DNA of 11,407 nt from Candidatus Sediminicultor tertius (GTDB lineage: Bacteria; Atribacterota; Phoenicimicrobiia; Phoenicimicrobiales; Phoenicimicrobiaceae): assembly GCA_003527405.1 (NCBI GenBank), contig DPXH01000099.1, forward strand, positions 4,734 to 16,140. The letters run 5' to 3'. How positions within the stretch are numbered: position 1 is the first letter of the stretch; every line of letters starts with the position of its first letter. This document shows, in pieces, positions 6,625-11,407 of this stretch. The position numbers were made by a program, and so were the translations under genes. Under the pieces are notes generated by a model that was given only the letters and a program-made list of their open reading frames with translations, searched no databases and had not been told where the DNA came from.

Positions 6625-9600
6625 ATTGATTTCAAAAATCCTTATAACCGTAGCCAGTATATAAATTTTTTCCGAAACCAGCTTTTGCCGGAAGATTTTG
6701 AGGAACATGATGAAAAGATAGAAGTTAGTTTTCAACCCAAATTTATTCGAAAAATTGTTAAAATTGGTGAAGTCCGTTCTTTAGAGATGAATGTGTACCA
6801 GATAACTCACCATTCAGAAAATGACCCAAGAATTTCTCTCTCCAGAGATTCCTTCCGCTTATTAGCACAATATGGCATAAAGAGAGCTCTCATCTTATTC
6901 ATTTCCCAAAACTCACTTAACTATAGACTTTCGCTGGTTATAATTGATTTAAAATGGGAAGAAGGAAGAAGAGTCAAAAAGGAATATTCTAATCCTCGTA
7001 GATATTCATTTTTTTTAGGGCCGGAAACAAAAACACATACACCTGAAACATATTTAATTAAAAAGGGCAGGGTTAAAGATTTTGAGGACATAAGAAATAG
7101 ATTTTCTATAGAGGTAGTCAATAAGGATTTCTATAAGCAAATAGCAATTCTCTTTACAAAATTAGCAGGTGGAAAGAGAACAATTGGCAGAACAAAATAT
7201 GAGGAAAAAGGCAGCCTTCAATTGCCATCTACTTCCGACGATAAACTAAAAAAAGAATTTTCAGTCAGATTAATTGGCAGGTTGATTTTCTGCTGGTTCT
7301 TAAAGAAGAAAACTTCTGATAAAGGCGTTCCTTTAATTCCAGAAGAACTTCTTTCTTCGAAGGCAGTTACTCGAAAACCTGGTTTTTATCATAATATCCT
7401 TGAACCCCTCTTTTTCGAAACACTCAATAAGCCCTTAAAGCAACGTAAAAAAGAATACCAAATACTCTCTTGGTCACAAATACCCTTCCTTAATGGCGGT
7501 CTTTTTACACCTGAATATCATGATTATTATCAGATTGATCAACTTGGAATATCTAAATACATTAATATTTTGAAGGTACCAGATAATTGGCTAAAGGAAT
7601 TATTCAATATTTTCGAAATATACAACTTTACAATAGATGAAAATACTCCGGTAGATGTTGAACTTTCTATTGAACCGGAGATGTTAGGGCGAATCTTTGA
7701 AAACCTTTTAGCAGAAATCAATCCCGAGACAGGTAATTCTGCGCGTAAATCAACCGGAAGTTACTATACTCCCAGGCCAATAGTTGAATATATGGTCGAT
7801 GAAAGTTTGAAACAATATCTACTTTCTAAAACGAATCTTGACGAAAATAAAATATCTTCTTTGCTCGCTTACGAGGAAGAAGAGGTCGGTCTAAGTGAGT
7901 CTGAAAAAGACGCTGTTATTGATGCCCTTGATGTTATAAAGATTATTGACCCTGCTTGTGGGAGCGGAGCATTTCCGATGGGCATATTACAGAAAATGTT
8001 ATTAATCTTACAGAAAATAGATCCTGAATCTAAAAAATGGTTATCCAAAAAAGTACCACGAATAGAAAATTCCATAGTAAGGAGGGAACTTCAGAAGAAA
8101 ATTGAAACAGGGAATTGGAATTATGTACATAAATTGGGTATCATCCAGAGTTCAATCTATGGAGTAGATATCCAGTCTATTGCGATTGATATTTCAAAAC
8201 TACGATTTTTTTTGTCACTTATTGTTGATGAAAAGATAGATGATTTAAAAGATAATAGAGGAATTGAACCACTTCCAAATCTGGAATTTAAATTTGTATG
8301 TGCTAATTCCCTTATTGGATTGCCTAGTACTCTTGTTGGATCATATAAAAAAGGATTACAACCGAAACTATTTGAAGCAGTTGATAACATAACAGAACTA
8401 AAAAAATTACGTGAAGAATACCTTAGATGCTATGGAGATGAGAAAATATCAATTGAGAAGAAATTTCAAGAGATACAAACCGAGATGCTTAGCGGCAGTT
8501 TAAAATGGTTAAGTTGGGGCGGGAAAGATTCACAAACCGTTAAACTATCACAATGGAATCCATTTTCGGGTGAATCTTGTGAATGGTTTGATCCGGAATG
8601 GATGTTTGGAATAAAAGATGGTTTTGATATAGTAATTGCGAATCCACCTTATGTCAATGTAGAAAAAATTGATGAGAATATCAAGAAAAATATTAAATTT
8701 TTCAAAACCGCTTATCAGAAATATGACTTATATGTTTTATTTTACGAGAAAGGAATTGATTTGTTAAAAGAGAAAGGTATTTTGACATTTATTTCTTCTA
8801 ACAAGTTTTTATCGCAAGGATATGGTTTATTATTGCGAAAACTTTTTCTTAAATATCAAATAAATCAAATAATTAATTTTAATTATGATATTTTCGAATC
8901 CGCAGTAGTTAGAACGTGTATTTTTCAATTAACAAATAAAAATGCTAATAAAAATAAAATAAAAGCAATTGAAATTAATAGTCACGAGGATGCCTATAAA
9001 TTCAGCGATAGGATGTATAAATATTTGGGCCAGGAAGTATTTAAAAGTACAGATGAAAATAATTTCCGAATTAACCTAACTAATGAAAAAATTAAAATCC
9101 TAGGAAAAATAAAACAAAAATGTTTGCAAGTTTATGATATTTGTTCGGTTAATTATGGTTTAAGGCCCGTTAGTCTTATCAAAGGGCAAGATAAATATTT
9201 CTTTATCAAAAAAGAAAACCCAAGAGATAAGTATAAAAAATACTTTGAAGGAAAGAATATCGGGAATTGGACGGTTAAAGAACATAGTTTTATTGATTAT
9301 CAACCTAATATAATGTATAATCCAATGTTTCCTGAATTATTTGAAAATGAGAAATTAGCAGGTATTTGCACTTTGAGCGATATTGAAAAATTGAGATTTA
9401 TATATGATAATACGGGGATATATTGCAATCATTCTGTTGTTATTTTGACCTTATGGCACAAACTTGAAGAGGTTAATTATTCAACAATAAAACGAATAAT
9501 TACAAAAGATAAAATCACAACTTCTAAAAATTTTAGTTATAAGTATTTACAAACAATATTAAATTCAAGAATGATAAAATTTTATGTTAAAGAGCTATTA

Positions 9601-9858
9601 TATGACGGCACTCATTTTTATCCAAATCACATTAAACAGTTGCCAATAAAAAAAATTTCTCCTGAAGAACAAAAACCCTTTATTGAAGTCGTTGATAAAA
9701 TACTTACTATTACTAAGTCCGATGATTATTTCCAGAATCAATCCAAGCAAGACAAAGTCAAAGAATACGAACGCCAGATTGACCAGATGGTTTACAAATT
9801 ATACGAATTGAATAATGATGAAATAAAAATTATAGAGAATTTTGACAGTAAAAAGTAA
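6622..9858 (+). CDS. Eco57I/PglX-like N6-adenine DNA methyltransferase with target recognition domain
   Basis: From the ATT at 6622 the product has 1078 residues (1057 from the TTG at 6685). It is predicted to transfer methyl from S-adenosylmethionine to adenine N6 in a specific site. In ATT numbering: the N-terminal 340 residues are an uncharacterised region with no clear PD-(D/E)xK nuclease motif; about 348-395 hold the helical lead-in (ELSIEPEMLGRIFENLL, then STGSYYTPRPIVEYM); SAM-binding motif I is DPACGSGAF at 443-451; GVDIQSIAIDISKLRFFLSL is typical of this family; catalytic motif IV is NPPY at 674-677. The C-terminus (about 850-1020) looks like a TaqI-type target recognition domain, with FYPNHIKQLPI near 999 and a closing helix IDQMVYKLYELN. 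Cleavage is more likely done by the upstream PLD-helicase. Only 21 bp separate it from the UvrD-like gene. The part after NPPY is markedly more AT-rich. Confidence 0.9.
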   Translation: MIDFKNPYNRSQYINFFRNQLLPEDFEEHDEKIEVSFQPKFIRKIVKIGEVRSLEMNVYQITHHSENDPRISLSRDSFRLLAQYGIKRALILFISQNSLNYRLSLVIIDLKWEEGRRVKKEYSNPRRYSFFLGPETKTHTPETYLIKKGRVKDFEDIRNRFSIEVVNKDFYKQIAILFTKLAGGKRTIGRTKYEEKGSLQLPSTSDDKLKKEFSVRLIGRLIFCWFLKKKTSDKGVPLIPEELLSSKAVTRKPGFYHNILEPLFFETLNKPLKQRKKEYQILSWSQIPFLNGGLFTPEYHDYYQIDQLGISKYINILKVPDNWLKELFNIFEIYNFTIDENTPVDVELSIEPEMLGRIFENLLAEINPETGNSARKSTGSYYTPRPIVEYMVDESLKQYLLSKTNLDENKISSLLAYEEEEVGLSESEKDAVIDALDVIKIIDPACGSGAFPMGILQKMLLILQKIDPESKKWLSKKVPRIENSIVRRELQKKIETGNWNYVHKLGIIQSSIYGVDIQSIAIDISKLRFFLSLIVDEKIDDLKDNRGIEPLPNLEFKFVCANSLIGLPSTLVGSYKKGLQPKLFEAVDNITELKKLREEYLRCYGDEKISIEKKFQEIQTEMLSGSLKWLSWGGKDSQTVKLSQWNPFSGESCEWFDPEWMFGIKDGFDIVIANPPYVNVEKIDENIKKNIKFFKTAYQKYDLYVLFYEKGIDLLKEKGILTFISSNKFLSQGYGLLLRKLFLKYQINQIINFNYDIFESAVVRTCIFQLTNKNANKNKIKAIEINSHEDAYKFSDRMYKYLGQEVFKSTDENNFRINLTNEKIKILGKIKQKCLQVYDICSVNYGLRPVSLIKGQDKYFFIKKENPRDKYKKYFEGKNIGNWTVKEHSFIDYQPNIMYNPMFPELFENEKLAGICTLSDIEKLRFIYDNTGIYCNHSVVILTLWHKLEEVNYSTIKRIITKDKITTSKNFSYKYLQTILNSRMIKFYVKELLYDGTHFYPNHIKQLPIKKISPEEQKPFIEVVDKILTITKSDDYFQNQSKQDKVKEYERQIDQMVYKLYELNNDEIKIIENFDSKK

Positions 9859-9879
9859 ATAAAAAAGGAAATAAATTAT

Positions 9880-11385
9880 ATGGCGTTGAATAGTTATGAA
9901 GAAATTGTTACTAATTTTGTATCACCTACTCTTGTTCTAGCAGGACCCGGTGCTGGCAAAACCTATCTCTTGGCTGATAGGGTCAAGCGTCTTTTGTACA
10001 ACGGTACAGACAAAGGTGTTATAACTGTACTCACATTTGGAAAAGATGCAAACCAGCATATGATTAATGAACTTATTAAACCGAGCGGTTTTAATATTCC
10101 TTTTGCGAAGCTACCCCATATTTCTACGATGCATTCTTTAGGTTTTGAAATACTATGTGAAAAGCCACGTGACGTCAATTTACTCAAAACCAATCTCAGG
10201 GTTCAAGAGAATGAAAATGTAAAACGATTGATGTATCGGGATGCATCTTTAATACTCGATTATACTGAAGACGATAGTAAAGAAGCTCTTAAATGCAAGC
10301 AATACGGTGATTGCAAAGAAAACCCCGAAGAAAGAAAATGCCAAATATGTGAGCAATATTGGAAAATAATGTCGAAATGTAACTATGTGGACTTTGATGA
10401 TCTAATTCTTTTTGCTTGTCGTATACTAGAGAAAAATCCTACTATTCTTAAAAAATACCAATTCCAGGCAAAACATTTGTTAGTTGATGAATACCAGGAT
10501 ATTAACACAGTACAATTTAGACTAATAGAGTTGCTTAGTAGAGAATCCAGAAATGGGCTTTTTGTAGTTGGGGATGATGCTCAAAGTATCTATGGATTCC
10601 GTGGTGGCAATCCTAAATTTATCTTGCGTTTTAAAGAAGATTTTCCCGGTTCAGAAACTCCACCATTACCATATAGTAGAAGGTGCCATGATAAAATAAT
10701 GCAAGATGCCATTAAAGTTTTAAAAAAATACTACACCGATTGGACAGGGGAACAAGAATTAAAATATAAAGTGCCAAGTGGTGAAGAACCTCAAATATGG
10801 AAATTACTTAGTGATAAAGCAGAAGCAAAAGTGGTTGCTGTAATTGCTCGGCAATTTGTTCAAGAGAAAAAGAGTATTTTAATACTCGTTCCAAAGAAAG
10901 AATTTTTCCCTTTGATTACCCAAGAACTATCCAGACGAGGCATAGTATATAGTTGTCCAATAAGTTTCTTGCCCGAAAGAGTGAAAATTGCAAAGCTGTT
11001 TGTAGATTGGGTAACTAATTCTTCTAACACATTTAGAACACGGTTAGTTATTGAAGAACTTATAAATAAAGGCATTGCACATATTCCAGGGGCAAAAAAG
11101 GATAAAAGAACTACCCCAGAAACTATTAAGAACCGAATTATAGAAGAAACTGAAATTGCTAAACTATGGGAAAGTGTTAATAAGAAAAACGATCTATTTT
11201 TGGTCATTAAAAATTTAAAAGATCCCAATAAAACCCTTATAAAAATTAGAGATGAGCTTTTGAATTTAAGTGATTTATTTATTAATTTTAAAAAAGAAAA
11301 GTGCGGTGAGTTTATCAAACAGTTGGCAGTTGTATCTAGTGCCTTGTTAAATAACATATGTTTTCTTTTGCAATATTTTCAATAA
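9880..11385 (+). CDS. UvrD/PcrA-like superfamily 1 helicase, C-terminally short
   Basis: The 501-residue product has superfamily 1A helicase motifs: Walker A AGPGAGKT (21-28), motif Ia (VITVLTFGKDANQHM), the STMHSLGFEIL segment (82-92), Walker B DEYQD (203-207) and motif III GDDAQSIYGFRGG (231-243), then a motif IV-like PYSRRC (264-269) in place of the usual NYRS. Motifs V and VI, which in UvrD/Rep/PcrA complete the ATP site (TxHxxKGLE and VAxTRA types), are missing, and the family is normally 600-750 residues. The frame ends in TAA then TGA, 22 bp from the window end. An insertion between motifs Ia and II holds C139, C145, C154 and C157, a possible metal site. The ATG has AAGGAA at 9865-9870. 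Spacing suggests the same operon as the methyltransferase. It may be a frameshifted gene, a split helicase completed downstream, or a degenerate ATPase. Confidence 0.82.
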   Translation: MALNSYEEIVTNFVSPTLVLAGPGAGKTYLLADRVKRLLYNGTDKGVITVLTFGKDANQHMINELIKPSGFNIPFAKLPHISTMHSLGFEILCEKPRDVNLLKTNLRVQENENVKRLMYRDASLILDYTEDDSKEALKCKQYGDCKENPEERKCQICEQYWKIMSKCNYVDFDDLILFACRILEKNPTILKKYQFQAKHLLVDEYQDINTVQFRLIELLSRESRNGLFVVGDDAQSIYGFRGGNPKFILRFKEDFPGSETPPLPYSRRCHDKIMQDAIKVLKKYYTDWTGEQELKYKVPSGEEPQIWKLLSDKAEAKVVAVIARQFVQEKKSILILVPKKEFFPLITQELSRRGIVYSCPISFLPERVKIAKLFVDWVTNSSNTFRTRLVIEELINKGIAHIPGAKKDKRTTPETIKNRIIEETEIAKLWESVNKKNDLFLVIKNLKDPNKTLIKIRDELLNLSDLFINFKKEKCGEFIKQLAVVSSALLNNICFLLQYFQ

Positions 11386-11407
11386 TGAATTGTGGCGATT
11401 ACTATTT

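Noticed and set aside
6685..9858. Methyltransferase starting at TTG 6685
   Set aside because: There is no Shine-Dalgarno sequence before it, and coherent coding sequence continues upstream to the helicase stop. It is kept only as a fallback start.
3376..9858. DISARM or BREX locus
   Set aside because: PLD, SNF2 and adenine methylase functions are shared with DISARM, and the methyltransferase resembles PglX. However, no DrmA, DrmB, BrxC, BrxL or PglZ is present, and the PLD-helicase is a single fused protein.
10860..11357. Open frame of 165 codons on the minus strand
   Set aside because: It is the shadow of the UvrD-like gene, with a hydrophobic, low-complexity translation and no recognisable domain.
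1..11407. CRISPR array, tRNA or rRNA genes
   Set aside because: I saw no regularly spaced repeats of 20-40 bp and no tRNA- or rRNA-like sequence. The only long exact repeat found is the coding pair at 2991 and 3090.

Overview
This window looks like part of a defence island in a low-GC bacterium. Coding regions are rich in AAA, ATT, GAA and AAT codons, every gene lies on the + strand, and most start codons have a clear Shine-Dalgarno sequence (GGAGG, AAGGAG, GGAG). This fits a Firmicutes-like or other AT-rich bacterial lineage. The sequence alone does not fix the genus. The genes appear to use the standard bacterial code.

Layout, left to right. (1) Positions 1-1864 hold a complete-looking insertion sequence with one intact IS1182-type DDE transposase. 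Hand counting shows it is richer in GC than what follows. (2) Positions 1865-2015 are a non-coding spacer with a perfect 8-bp inverted repeat just ahead of the next ribosome binding site. (3) Positions 2016-3251 are one reading frame for a HEPN-domain protein, broken by a single in-frame TAA at 2655-2657. The canonical HEPN ribonuclease motif (R-N-K-V-A-H) and a C-terminal block of 16-17-residue repeats lie after that stop. (4) Positions 3252-3375 are a spacer with a plausible promoter and a small inverted repeat. (5) Positions 3376-6621 encode a PLD-type (HKD) nuclease fused to an SNF2-type superfamily 2 helicase. (6) Positions 6622-9858 encode a large Eco57I/PglX-like N6-adenine DNA methyltransferase with a C-terminal target recognition domain. 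Its most likely start is an unusual ATT. (7) Positions 9880-11385 encode the N-terminal two thirds of a UvrD/PcrA-type superfamily 1 helicase. It stops before motifs V and VI, 22 bases from the window end.

The three enzymes from 3376 onward are spaced like an operon (0-21 bp gaps). By inference they form a restriction-modification-like anti-phage module. The methyltransferase would mark self DNA and supply specificity, the PLD-helicase would translocate on and cut unmarked DNA, and the UvrD-like helicase would process the products. The domain order across the first two genes (nuclease, helicase, methyltransferase, target recognition domain) is that of single-polypeptide Type ISP enzymes, here split in two and with a PLD nuclease in place of the Mrr-type one. 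The upstream HEPN gene would fit a backup toxin, as with the HEPN anticodon nucleases PrrC and RloC beside Type I systems, but it appears to have been silenced. No DISARM (drmA/drmB) or BREX (brxC/pglZ) core gene lies in the window.
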